Source: Platanthera guangdongensis (lineage: Eukaryota > Streptophyta > Magnoliopsida > Asparagales > Orchidaceae). Taken from it: 64,000 bases of DNA. Positions 1 through 11,124 of the stretch are shown piece after piece; within the stretch, counting starts at the first letter, position 1, and every line of letters begins with the position of its first letter. The translations under genes and the position numbers were made by a program. The stretch spans positions 7,986,043 through 8,050,042 of the forward strand of contig CM077155.1 of the NCBI GenBank assembly GCA_039583875.1. The letters run 5' to 3'. The notes beneath the pieces are model-generated. The model was not told the origin of the DNA, did not search any database, and saw only the letters and a list, made by a program, of their open reading frames with translations.

Positions 1-459
1 AGACAAGCTTCCTTACCTTTGCATCAAGCTTTGTCCTTGAAGCATCCGGGACATGCATATAGCAAGTTGATCCAAACACCTAAAGGTGTTCCACGCTTGG
101 CTTCTCCTTCAGCAACATCTCAAAAGGAGACTTCATGTTGATCTGACTGAGCGGTATTTGATTGATGACATAAGAAGCACAAGACATCTCCTCTGCCAAG
201 AAGGACCTAGGAATATCTTTCGCATGAAGCCAACACTTGCAGGTTTCCGTCAGATGAAGGATCTTCCGCTCCACTACTCCGTTTTATTGTGGAGTATGAG
301 CACAAGTAAGCTATCTCTGGATCTCGTGCTTCTTGCAGAAGTTAGAAAACTTGGAGGAGACAAACTCACCACCGTTGTCTGATCTAAACTTCTTGATCCG
401 CAAGCCAAGCCGGCCCTCCACTAGCTCCTTGAACTCCACAATCAACCGGAAAGCTTTTG
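1..459 (-). pseudogene. pol: Copia B pol fragment (integrase core)
   Basis: Read on the minus strand, this encodes the middle of a Copia integrase. It has the second catalytic aspartate in a SDNGGEF motif near 385-400 and the catalytic glutamate in GVVERK near 265. The usual downstream stretch (YVINQIPL, SPFEMLL) continues to the window edge. Stop codons interrupt the frame near 325-350, so it is a decayed copy. It is the direct continuation of the minus-strand Copia at 13017-14698: that part stops inside YTWVYFLKEK and this part resumes with KAFRLIVEFK. The split is explained by insertion of Copia A with target duplication ACTTC. The rest of pol and the other LTR lie beyond position 1. Confidence 0.85.
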
Positions 460-784
460 ACTTCTATTGGGAACTATGTCCACATTAACCCAGATTTGAT
501 GAAGTCACCCTAGAACTAAGATGAATTAGGTTGTATTTGATGCTTTGTTTGAGTTATGTGTTTGCAGGATGCCAATGGGAAGTGTAGACCAATGTCAGTC
601 TACAATGGGTCATCAAACATAGGATTATATAGTGTAATCCCTCATTGTGTGTTCCAAAGTGTTGACTCATGTGTAGCCTCTCTATTGGGATACACTTCAT
701 ATTCAAGCTATAGGACTGGGTAAGGACTTGGTGTTGATTCCCTTCTAGTAGAAGAAATTTTGCTGACAGAAATTTTTTTCTAAG

Positions 785-1470
785 TATTTCTCTCGAGTAG
801 GTCCTTAACTACTCGAGTAGATTGCTTGAGAAATACTCGAGTAAAAAGTTCTGTATACTCGAGTAAGAAAATTATTTCTCTCGTGAAGTTAAGTAAAACA
901 CTCGAGTAGTTCATTGTCATACTCGAGTAGCTTACTTAACTACTCGAGTAGATCATTCTTCCTACTCGAGTTGCCCAGAATTCAGGTTCAGAATTTTTCT
1001 AAGTCATTTACTCGAGTAGGTACTTCATATACTCGAGTAAGTCTCGACACTGTGTCGAGTAACAATCTTCTCTGTGTCGAGTAGTTAAGACTTACTCGAG
1101 TAGGTACTTTATATACTCGAGTAGATTTCTTTTTTCTCGAGTAGTTAAACCAAACATCTCGAGTAGCTGTTTTTCCCGTGTGCAGAATATTTCTAAGTGT
1201 TTGTATCGAGTAGTTTTTCTAACCACTCGAGTAGTTCAATTCTGCCTACTCGAGTAGTATAACTTATACTTGAGTAGCTCAACTCCTTCACGTGAGAACT
1301 TTCTGTGTACTCGAGTAGATTTTCTAAGATACTCGAGTAGTTGATTATATGTACTCGAGTAGTTGTCCTCAACATACTCGAGTAGTCTTGATTTATATAC
1401 CCGAGTAATTTCTCTCTGCTTACTCGAGTAGTCCTTGACCTACTCGAGTAGTTTTATACATACTCGTGTA
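785..1470 (+). repeat. U3 palindrome array, core CTACTCGAGTAG
   Basis: About 22 CTCGAG cores lie in under 700 bp. Most sit in the 12-bp perfect palindrome CTACTCGAGTAG or its 10-bp core TACTCGAGTA. Spacing is irregular, about 15-45 bp, and decayed copies (TACTCGTGTA, TGTCGAGTAG) are interspersed. The array ends about 120 bp upstream of the TATA box, so it is in U3. Confidence 0.95.
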
Positions 1471-1590
1471 TATGACTTCATTTTCCCTGAAATTTCTTCT
1501 AAGTCCAGATTTGACAGAATTTCAAATACCGCGATATGATTAGTCCACGTGTCCGTCATTAAAACCAATTATGACCGTTATTAGTACTCC

Positions 1591-1598
1591 TATAAAAG
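1591..1598 (+). promoter_or_regulatory. TATA box of Copia A 5' LTR
   Basis: TATAAAAG after TACTCC. The same box is at 12250-12257 in the 3' LTR. It divides the palindrome array upstream from the presumed transcribed leader downstream. Confidence 0.75.
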
Positions 1599-2004
1599 GT
1601 CTTGTCTAATCGACAAACCCTAATCAGAAAAACAGATCTTTCAAGAAAAAAAATTCTTCTGAGTTTTGCAGCCGTCGCTTTCCAAAAATAATCGCTATTT
1701 CCTCTCTCTCTCTCTCTCTTCATGGAACGAAAGCTGCCGCCGCCGCTGTACTTCTCCGGCAAGGGTTTCAATCTTCAGAGGAAATAGACTAAAGAAGCTC
1801 TCCAGATCGGGATCGTGTTTCGTATACTCATCTTCTATCCGATCGTGGAAGCAAAGAGTTCAGATCTACTGCTGCCGAGAATCTCTCTTCAATTTTTCTG
1901 ATAAAGCCGAACGCCAAGAAGAAGATTCCAGTCCCTGTTTCATTTTCAGATCTGAACCAGACAATATTACTGTTTGTATTTTTCAATACTTGAATTTCTT
2001 TTCT

Positions 2005-2145
2005 GTAGGAGAATTTTTCTCCGAGTGTAGGAGTTTTCCACTCTGAGTTTGTAGGAAGGTGTTTCTTCCGAGTTGTAAATCCAGTTGTATTGGATTGAGA
2101 TTGTAGGAACTTTGTTCCGAGGGTAGGATTGATTTTCAATCCGAG
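2005..2145 (+). promoter_or_regulatory. Tandem mini-hairpin row in the transcribed LTR leader
   Basis: Six consecutive units of 19-25 nt, each starting GTAG (one GTAA) and ending GAG, each a hairpin with its own stem. The stem pairs are GGAGAA/TTCTCC, GGAGT/ACTCT, GGAAG/CTTCC, AATCCA/TGGATT, GGAAC/GTTCC and GGATTG/CAATCC, with loops of 3-9 nt. Flanks are conserved and arms are not. In the 3' LTR copy (12659-12799) the few changes in arms mostly leave G-U pairs. A role in the RNA is inferred from this pattern. Confidence 0.8.
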
Positions 2146-2306
2146 ATAGTGGAGTAGCCAAGTCTAGTTTATTGCTAGATCGGTGAGGGAAAGTGGATGT
2201 ATGCAAGATCGGGGAACCACTATAAATCTTGTCTCGTCTGTGATATTTTAGTAGATAGATCTGTGCTGTGTTCTAATTTTTTTTATTCCGCAAAAGACGC
2301 ACAACT

Positions 2307-2333
2307 CACCTATTCACCCCCCCCCTCTAGGTG
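2307..2333 (+). promoter_or_regulatory. Sirevirus LTR-end motif
   Basis: CACCTATTCAC, a run of C, then CTCTAGGTG, with CACC and GGTG forming an inverted repeat. It lies about 30 bp before the LTR end. The same motif is at 12961-12984 (3' LTR), 42526-42552 (Copia C) and, reversed, 36117-36137 (Copia D). A C-rich motif of this kind near the LTR end is known from Sireviruses. Confidence 0.8.
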
Positions 2334-2362
2334 ATTTAGGTTAACAATTATTGTCTTTCAAT

Positions 2363-2375
2363 TGGTATCAAAGCC
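2363..2375 (+). other. Primer binding site (initiator-Met tRNA type)
   Basis: TGGTATCAAAGCC lies 2 bp after the LTR end. It resembles the usual plant Copia PBS TGGTATCAGAGC, complementary to the 3' end of initiator methionine tRNA. Confidence 0.85.
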
Positions 2376-2445
2376 AGGTTGATCGTTAAAAGGTTAACAC
2401 CTTGATCAGTTCCTGTATATAGTTGTTAATTGAGATCTATCTATC

Positions 2446-4755
2446 ATGGACAAGGCAAAGGATTTCGCCAAGCTTCCCCTGTGCAACAAGAACAACTTTC
2501 CCATGTGGAAAGAAAGGATCAAATTTTTTATGGAAGCTGTGGATCCAAGGATCTTCATGATAGTTGAAGAAGGTCCTTATGTCCCTATGACTGTCTCCAC
2601 TATAGATCCTACCAAGAAGGTTCCAAAGAAGCTGATGGATTTGGACAAGGACAAGATTGCACTTGTCTCACTGGACAAGAAAGCTAAAAACATTATATCA
2701 AGTACAGTTTATGACTCAATGCTGCAAAACTTAATCCACTGTCAATCTGCAAAGGAGATGTGGCAGTCCTTGGTTACCTTAATGGAAGGAACAGAAGAAG
2801 TAAGGGATGATCAGAGATCCCTCCTCAATCAGAAGTATGAAGCCTTCTGACAGGGAAGCAAAGAGACCATTGCTGATACATTTGAGAACTTTTTCAAGAT
2901 AGTGAATGACCTAAGGGTGTATGGCAGAGTATTCACTAATGGAGCACTGAACGACAAATTCCTGAGATCCCTGACCAAAGAATGGGACAACAAGGTCTGT
3001 GCCATCAGGGAGTTTGGGAAGTTGGTTGAGATAGACCCACAAAATCTATTCGGGAAGCTTATGTCATACGAGCTTCAACTCAACACCAGGAAAGCTGAAG
3101 AAGAGAAGAGCAGGTCTGCTCTCAAAGAAAAGTTTGTTGCTCTAAAAGCAGACACCTCCAGAAAGACAAAGGCTGCCTCCCCTGCTCCAGCTCCAGAGAT
3201 TTGTGAAGAAGAAGAAACTTCTGAGCCTAGTACCTCAGGCTCTGAGCTATCAGAAGGAGAGTTCTCACTACTCTCACGACAGTTCAAGAAATTCTTGAAT
3301 AAGAAAAAGCAATGGAAAGGCAAGGATGTCTCCTATAGAAGATCACGACACGATGGTGATCGACAAAGAAAAGGCTCAAATAGCCATGCCAGATATTCCT
3401 CTAAACAGAACAAATATGTTTCGACTGACATCATTTGCTATTGTTGTAATAGGCCAGGTCACGTCATCGCCGACTGCCCTCATAAGAAGAAGGAGGGTGG
3501 CAGAAGAGAAGAAAAGAAATCCTCACACAATAAGAAGAGGAAAGAGAAGAGCCTCATAGCCAAAAAGAGCAAGACTCTTAGTGACTCCGACTCATCTGAG
3601 TCAAGTGAAGAAGAAGAAGCTTATTTTGGGCTAATGGCTCAAACAGATGATGATCAAGAGCCCCAGCTCACTGGGAATGTAAACTCTCATACCCCTCTTT
3701 CAGATTCTGAAGTCTCTGAACATGATTGTGAGGAAAGCTCCTATGACGATGAGTCAGAGCTAATGGCCCAGTACAAGAAGTTAATCATGGCTTACGACAA
3801 ATGTCGTCGAGTCGTGAAAACTCAGGCTAAAGAGATCAAATCTCTAAAAGCCGAAGAGAGCATCTTGAAAGAGAAAGTTGCAAAGACTGACTCCCTCGAA
3901 GAAAACTTCAATAATGCTATTGAAGAATATAATAAGACTCTTAAGCACTTTGACCTTAAGGAGAAGATCATCAAAGAGTTGGAAGCCTAACTTGCGGCTG
4001 AAAAGAAACTTGTTGAAAGTTTCTCGAAGCCCAAAACTATTCTTCCATTCGTTGCTGAATTCTCAGCAAAGGCCAAGGGAGCTGGACTAGGCCATGAAGA
4101 AGCTCCTAGTAAATCCTCTAGGAGAAACAAGAATCAACGGAAGAATAAGGCCACCAAAATGACCTTAGCCGAAGAGAAGGGGAAAGCCCCTCAAAATCAA
4201 ACTACATTCAAAAAGGTCATCTTTCCATCAAATGAGTTTGATTTTTATTCATCCTACGGGCACTTTGCTAGACCTACCTATGTAGAGCCAAAGTCCCGCT
4301 ATCAAGTATGGGCTCAACCCCGAAACTTTGGCGAAAGTGTCTTTAAGACACCTTATGAAAAAGTTATTCTTCGGAGCTATGGCCCTTTAAATCATGGGCA
4401 TAACTTCAAGAAGGCACCAAAGACGAAGCTTGTTGTAGAAAAGCCCATAAAGGAGAAGAAGCCATGTGACTGCCATCATCATGAGGCATCTTCCTCCAAG
4501 AATGCTGCCCCTGCTAGACCACAATTCCAAAAGGTCAAGCAGGAGATCTTGAGGCAAAGGTACAATAGATTTGACTGTTGGTGCTGTGGCAGGGTTGGTC
4601 ACTTTGCCATAGACTGCTGGTTCAATTCCAGAAATGCTGCAACCCCTCATGTCAGCAATATGAGAAAGACCACTCATAATGCTAACACTCGCAGGGGGAG
4701 CACTCTAACTCGAGACCAAGGACCCAAACGTGTTTGGGTTCCTAAGATAAACTGA
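2446..4755 (+). pseudogene. gag: Copia A gag, nonsense-mutated
   Basis: One reading frame of about 770 codons starting ATGGACAAGGC. It encodes the capsid and nucleocapsid polyprotein that packages element RNA. The N-terminal half is the UBN2-like Copia Gag domain (from LPLCNKNNFPMWKERI). A lysine- and acid-rich linker follows. Two CX2CX4HX4C zinc knuckles lie at about residues 330 (CYCCNRPGHVIADC) and 710 (CWCCGRVGHFAIDC). Internal stops are TGA 2848-2850 and TAA 3988-3990; TGA 4753-4755 separates it from pol in the same frame. The first two look like G>A or C>T changes of TGG and CAA. A coiled-coil-like segment lies between the knuckles (about 3760-3990). The boundary with pol is uncertain, because such elements often read straight through. 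Confidence 0.9.
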
Positions 4756-4761
4756 TTATGA

Positions 4762-7700
4762 TTGCAGGTATGTCTAAAGGCCAACAAAACGCCTATCTGG
4801 TACTTGGACAGCGGATGCTCTCGGCATATGACCGGGACTAGAAGCCTCATTCAGAACTTTACTCCAGTCGTGAACGGACCAAAGGTCATCTTTGGAGGTT
4901 CAGATCGTGGAATCACTAGAGACTATGGTATGATTACTAACGACAATGTATCCTTCTCGGATGTGGCTTATGTCGAAGGATTGGAACACAATCTCACTAG
5001 CATAAGCCAACTCTGCGATAAAGGATACATAGTTGAATTCCATGCTGATAAGTGCCTGATAAAATCTGTTGACAATATGGAAACAATTCTATCTGGCACT
5101 CGAAGTAGGAATATTTTATGTTTAAATTTCATCTGTATAGATTCCTCTACACCAATGTGTCTTTTAGCAAAAGAGAGTGCGTCTCTTGTTGACCAATGAC
5201 ACAAGAGACTAGCACATATTAATTTCAAAACTGTTAATAAATTATTTTCAATGAACTTAGTACGTGATTCCCCAAATGTGAAGTGCGTCAAAGATAGACC
5301 TTGTCATGCATGCATAAAAGACAAGCAAACAAGGGCTACCTTTAAAAGCGTTATTGGCAAAGACTCTAACAGATCTCTCCATCTATTGCACATGGACTTG
5401 TTTGGTCCACTGCAAATTAGAAGTTTGGGAGGTAATGATTATACGTTGGTAATTATTGATGATTCATCGCGCTTTGCGTGGGTGTTCTTTCTGAAACACA
5501 AGTCAGATACCTTCGACATCTTTACTAATTTTGTCAGGCAAGTCCAGAATGAATACAACTGCTCCATAGTCAAAATCAGAAGTGACAACGGAACAGAGTT
5601 CAAATCTGGGGCCATGAGAGAATTCTGTGAAGGCTTAGGTATCTGTCATGAGTTTTCCTCTCCTCGTACTCCACAACAGAATGGAGTGGCTGAGAGAAGG
5701 AACAGAACACTCATAGAGGCCTGCAGGACCATGTTGAGTGATGCTTCACTACCGGAGTACTTCTGGGCTGAAGCCGTCAACACTGCATGCCATGTGCAAA
5801 ATCGAGCACTCATAAACAAAGACCACGATAAGACACCTTACGAACTTCTGAAAGGCAGGAAACCAACAGTCTCATATTTTAGAATCTTTGGCTGTAAATG
5901 CTTCGTACTCAACAATGGTAAGTATCATACCACCAAATTCAGCGAAATGAGTTTTGAAGGTATTTTTGTAGGTTATAGTAGCCATAGTAAGGCATATAGA
6001 ATATTCAATCGAAAAACCCTGGTGGTAGAAGAATCGATACATGTTGTATTTGATGAGACGAGCTTGCTAAAAAGCAATCCGTCTAGTGTGCTCATTGAAG
6101 ATGCAGGTGAAAAGCTGAAAGAAACCAGCTTGGATGAACCGTCCGAAGACAAAGGCGAAAAGCTCATTAAGATCACCACTCCAACTCCTATTGGAGAGGA
6201 TGATGATCAAAATGAAGAAGTCATCCAAGATGAAGAAATCACTCCAGTGGTTGAAGATAATCCAGATGAAAGAACTTTAGAGCTCAGACATCTAAAGGAT
6301 CACCCCATGGACCAGATCATAGGAGATCCCCGGGACGGTGTCAGAACTCGAAGAGGTACAACTAACGAGAATCTTTATTTAAGTTTTCTCTCGCAGGTTG
6401 AACCAAAGAAGTTTGAGGAAGCAAACTCAGATGCATCGTGGATAATGGCAATGGAAGAAGAGCTAAATCGGTTCAAGAGCTGCAATGTATAGAAGCTTGT
6501 TCTAAGACCCAAATGAAAGAACATCATTGGAACAAAATGGGTCTACAGGAACAAGATGGACGAAGACGGGACGATCATAAAGAACAAGGCCAAACTCGTC
6601 GCTAAAGGCTATCGTCAAGAAGAAGGAATCGACTTCGACCAGACATATGCTCCAGTGGCAAGGCTGGAGGCAATAAGGTTATTCCTAGCATATGCTGCAC
6701 TCAAAGGCTTTTTCGTCTATCAGATGGACGTAAAGTCTGCCTTCCTAAATGGTAACATAAAGGAGGAAGTGTATGTGGAACAACCTCCAGGTTTCATTGA
6801 TCCTAACTTTCCTGAGTATGTCTATTTCCTGCACAAGGCCCTATATGGTCTGAACCAAGCTCCGAGAGCTTGGTATGAGACGTTGTCTAGCTTTCTACTT
6901 GAGAACAAGTTCACAAGGGGAAAGATAGACATGACATTATTTCTTAGGGAAATTAAAGGCAAGATTTTGCTAGTGCAAATCTATATCGATGACATTATTT
7001 TTGGCTCAACAGACGACAACCTCTGCAAAAAGTTCTCAAAACTTATGCAAGGGAAGTTCGAAATGAGCAGTATGGGCGTGCTGAAGTATTTCTTAGGGCT
7101 TCAGGTGAAACAATCTGAAGATGGAATTTTCATCTCGCAAACCAAGTTCAACAAAGAGCTAATTAAGAAATTCGAAATGGAGAACGCAACCTCTATGAGG
7201 ACTCCAATGGGCTCAACTATGTCTCTGGACAAGGATGAAAAAGGGAAACCTTTTGATGAAACCAAGTACAAAAGTATAATTGGATCCCTGCTCTACCTTA
7301 CTGCCAGTAGACCTGACATAATGTTTTCAATATGTGTCTGTGCTAGATTTCAGGTGAACTCTAAGGAATCTCACTACGCTGCTGCAAAGCGGATTTTGAG
7401 ATACCTTAAAGGTACACCAAATCTTGGCTTATGGTACTCAAGAAGTAATGACAACGAGCTAATTGGTTTTTCAGATGCAGATTTTGCAGCTAGCAAAGAT
7501 GACAGGAAAAGTACTTTAGGGACTTGCCAATTCTTTGGAAGAAGGCTAATCTCCTGGAGTAGCAAGAAGCAGAACTGTATCGCAATCTCAATGGCCGAGT
7601 CAGAGTACATCTCTGCAGGCAGTTGCTGCGCACAGTTACTTTGGATAAGGAATCAATTTGAGGATTATAACATGAAGTTCAAGAATGTCCCACTGTTTTG

Positions 7701-7929
7701 CGACTCTTCCAGCGCAATTGCAATAGCCAACAATCCAGTCTCGCACAGCCAGACAAAGCATATCGAGCTAAGGTATCATTTCATCCAGGAGCATGTAGAG
7801 AATGGGGACATAGATCTCCAATATGTCTCCACAGACAGGCAAGTTGTAGATATCTTCAGTAAGCTGCTGGATGAGACCAAGTTCTCTTTCTTCAAAACGG
7901 AACTTGGGATGCTCAACAAGGAAGATTAG
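4762..7929 (+). pseudogene. pol: Copia A pol: protease, integrase, RT, RNase H
   Basis: A single frame in Copia order. The aspartic protease has WYLDSGCSRHMTG at its start. A GAG-pre-integrase zinc-binding region follows near 5200-5330. The integrase core shows D in HMDLFGP, D in RSDNGTEF and E in GVAERRNR. The reverse transcriptase has [11 protein letters not shown] and YIDDIIFGS. RNase H shows [15 protein letters not shown] and the terminal KHIELRYHF. It makes cDNA from element RNA and integrates it. Three internal stops (TGA 5197, TAG 6490, TGA 6514) break it; each is one transition from the expected Trp or Arg codon. No frameshift is visible. The final TAG at 7927 looks like the natural end. 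Confidence 0.95.
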
Positions 7930-8026
7930 AGAAGTTTGGATATCAAGGAAGCAAAGGAAACTAAAATGTTAGTCAAAATCTGGCTTTTCAAAGGTCTCTT
8001 CCTTCTATGACTCAAGTAAAAACTGA

Positions 8027-8283
8027 CCTACTCGAGTACTCAAAGTACCTACTCGAGTACTCAACAGACCTACTCGAGTAGTCCTTTAACTTACTCGAGT
8101 AAGGCAATTAAGTACTCGTGTAGTATACTTCACCTACTCGAGTGAGTCCATTCTTCTACTCGAGTCATTTCAGATTATCTAGACCTACTCGAGTACCTTC
8201 TATCGACCTACTCGAGTACCTCCCTATATACTCGAGTACCCTCTATAGACCTACTCGAGTAACTGACTCTTTACTCGAGTACC
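8027..8283 (+). repeat. Second palindrome cluster between pol and ORF3
   Basis: About 11 CTCGAG cores in CTACTCGAGTA(C/G) context, the same motif as in the U3 of this element's LTRs. A lone copy follows at 8438. The cluster lies in the non-coding gap between pol and ORF3, directly upstream of ORF3. Confidence 0.9.
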
Positions 8284-8535
8284 TTCTTTTACCTCCCGTG
8301 TATATGTCGTTTGGCTTTCAAATTTTTCCCGTGCCGCCTTTATTTTAAATTATTTTCTTCTAGATGATTAGACTTAAACCTAGGGCTTTATAAATTCGAA
8401 ATTCCAAATATCACTCTACACGAAATCATTTCCATTCACTCGAGTATCCGTCCGCCGCTTCATCTTCACTCAAGAAATTGCAGAGCCGCGACTCTTCCTC
8501 TTCCCCGCGACAGAGTTTTTCCCATTTTATGGATC

Positions 8536-10878
8536 ATGGCTGCCGTCTCCAAGATTGGTGTAGGATCGAAACTCGTTACCGCCGGGATTGCCGAGCTTTC
8601 CGACGATTTCCACAACCTGCTCATTCTTCTAGATACCGCAGGGCTTTCCTTCATCCTGCAAGAACCCTGCCGGATTCTCTTCCCAGAATTCGCCGAATTC
8701 TTCTCCAATCTAAAGGTCAAAAGGAATGACAAAGTCCTGAAATCCATAGTGAAAGGTTTGAAAATTAAACTCAACAAGACCTCTGTCTCTCAACTTCTCC
8801 GACTGCCAATAGTAGACGAAGAAGATCACTTAGTTGCTGAAGACTCTGACAGAATAGTCCTATTCTGTGGCTTTTCAACTAATGCTCAGTACTTCAAAAG
8901 GTCAGACATGAATGTAGAAGGCAAATTTATGGTTGATGTTATTGGGAAAATTTTACTGTGCAAGACAAACTCCATAGGAGACATTCCATCATATTTCTTC
9001 GACATAATGCAAGCCATTGTCTGCCGCAAGAAATTCCAATTTAGTATGCTGATTTTGGATAAAATCAAGGACAGTTTAAAATCCCCCAACTACGCCAGAA
9101 TAATCTCTCTGCTCCTCCATGAAACAAATCCTGAGGTACTCAACTTCTCCAAAGGGACCCCTCTTCACCACATGAAGAAGGTCTATATTTCTTCCATTCA
9201 GAGATGGGAACTCAAGCTGAAGAATCCTGCCCAAGCTGCAAAGATTTCAGAAGTTCCAGAGGTTCCAGCTCTAGAGGACAGAACTCCATCTCCCTCTCCT
9301 CATCATGTGGCCAGCTCCTCTGGTGCACTAAGTGAGGGGGAGCCTGCTCCTTCTAGCCAAGTCAGGCAGCCCTCTCCTCTGCCAGCAATTCCTTCCCTAC
9401 CTCATACTCCACAAAATCCAGCAACTCCCTCAGATGAGATACCTCCAAAATCTCTTCTCTCAACAGCTGCTGCCATAGATGCTATGATTGCAGAGCTCTC
9501 TGAAGAAGTGATGTCTATTCCTCCTCTATCTCCTCCAGCTCCATCCTCTGAATGTCACAAGGACTCCACTCCAGCACAGTATCTTGTACATTCTCCAGCC
9601 AGTACACAAGCCAAATCTCCAGATGCCCTCAAAGACCAGCAAGACACCATTCTTATTTCTGATGAGCCTTCTCCTGAGCCAGCTGAGGATCCTCTCAGAA
9701 ATCTAGACTTCTCTCTCCCTTAGGTTACAGAAGAATGGGTTGCTCTCATTCCTACCACTAGAGCTCACAGCTCTGTGATCGTTGAAGAGATAACTCCATG
9801 GGTAACTCCTTCTCTCCCTACTGCTGCTCCCTCTACTGCTGCTGTTACAGTCTCTTCCTCCTCAGATTTGCTGCAACATATTACCCTTCTTCTTCAAGAA
9901 CAAAGAAATTATTTTGACACTTCTCTCAAGACTGTCACTGACAAGGTAACTGCTCTCGAGACTGAGATGAGTAGAGGCTTTCCTGAAATTCATCATAATA
10001 CTGACAAGCTCAAGTATTTATTTCAACTTGGTGGCACAACCATTGACCACACTATCACTGGTGTTGGAAATGTTATAGAACAGGGTATTACCCTTACAAA
10101 CAATCAGATAGAGCTAGACAAGAGAAATGAAGCTAACAAAATGAAAATCTGTGAAGAAGTTGGTATTTTAAAAGAAGACACTATAGAGAAGCTATCTGTT
10201 GAAATCAGAAAGGGGGAGGGACTGTTCAAAGAACTCAAAGAACAAGTAGAAAAGTCAGCTGCTCAAAAGTCAGATGTATGGGAAGCTCATATAAAGACAA
10301 TTCATGATGATGTGCTAGCACAGATACAGAGTGTCAAATTTCATACCTATAACACTGCTGTCTGGATGCACAATCAAATTCTGCCAGACCTTGCTGTTGA
10401 CCCCAACATCATTCCTCATCATTTAAACCCTCTAGCTACAGATGTCTCTGCCCCAGCTGTTCCTCTGCAACCTACTTTCTCTCCCAGGCCTGGAGACACA
10501 GTTGCCCCTCCAGACACCTATGCTCAAGACTGGGAAGAAGATCCTACAGATATATTCCTCAAAGCTCTTCTAGAGATCAAAACCTACAAGAAGAAAAGGA
10601 AGTATGGTGAAGGCCCCTCTGCTAGCAGGACTGCTCCTTCCAAAGCCACTGAACATGCTGAAGTTTGGTCTCCAACCTCCAAGTCCCTGATTTTAGAAAC
10701 TCTCAGATTAGTTATGGAATTCCATGAGAGCAGGGACATTCATTACAGCTCCTCTGAATGGGAACTTTATGAGAAGTCCATGACAAAAAGAAGAATCTAT
10801 GACAGAGAATATGGGAGAAACAACCCTGCTGCGCCTCCTAGACCTCCCAAGTACTATCCAAAACCCTACTGCTACTAG
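8536..10878 (+). pseudogene. Copia A third ORF ('env-like'), split by one TAG
   Basis: One frame of about 780 codons interrupted only by TAG at 9721-9723. Residues 1-230 form a compact domain resembling the 'putative plant transposon protein' domain found in extra ORFs of Sirevirus and Athila elements (EFFSNLK, then a VKGLKI...SVSQLLRLP stretch). Residues 235-395 are rich in Pro and Ser. After the stop comes a helical coiled-coil-like stretch (about residues 430-600) and a basic C-terminus ending in a PPRPPKYYPKPY-like tail. No signal peptide or clear membrane segment is visible, so 'envelope' would be an over-call. The function is unknown. The TAG (from CAG?) could be a mutation or a readthrough site. 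The start was chosen because the domain begins there. Confidence 0.75.
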
Positions 10879-11110
10879 AGAAGACAACAAGAGAAACTGG
10901 ACAGACAGAATCAAGACTGATCTTCAAGGATCTTTGAGAGGGTGGAATGATTGACTGTAGAAATGAAAATTTTGGATATTCTTATTTATATAATTCTAAG
11001 TTTTTGCTCTTATTATCCTTTATCATAATATATTGCTTGCTTGCACATTTTCTACTTAGCTTCTTTTTATGTTTATAATTCACCTTAGTGTAAAGGGTTC
11101 TGAATTCAAC
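10879..11110 (+). other. Non-coding 3' region of Copia A
   Basis: AT-rich, no ORF or repeat seen. It links ORF3 to the polypurine tract. Confidence 0.7.
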
Positions 11111-11124
11111 AAATAGGGGGAGAT
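11111..11124 (+). other. Polypurine tract of Copia A
   Basis: AAATAGGGGGAGAT directly precedes the 3' LTR start TGTTGGG. It primes plus-strand DNA synthesis. Confidence 0.85.

Larger units (their letters stand above)
465..2360 (+). repeat. Copia A 5' LTR
   Basis: Runs from TATTGGGAAC to TGTCTTTCA, next to the PBS. In order it holds a U3 palindrome array (785-1470), a TATA box (1591), a GC-richer leader, a row of hairpins (2005-2145) and the Sirevirus LTR-end motif (2307-2333). It matches 11125-13011 almost throughout. Confidence 0.95.

Noticed and set aside
785..1470. CRISPR-like regular repeats
   Set aside because: The repeat is a 12-bp palindrome with irregular spacing inside an LTR of a plant element, repeated in the partner LTR. 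No cas genes.
8536..10878. Calling Copia A ORF3 an envelope gene
   Set aside because: No signal peptide or membrane segment visible; only its position recalls env-like ORFs.
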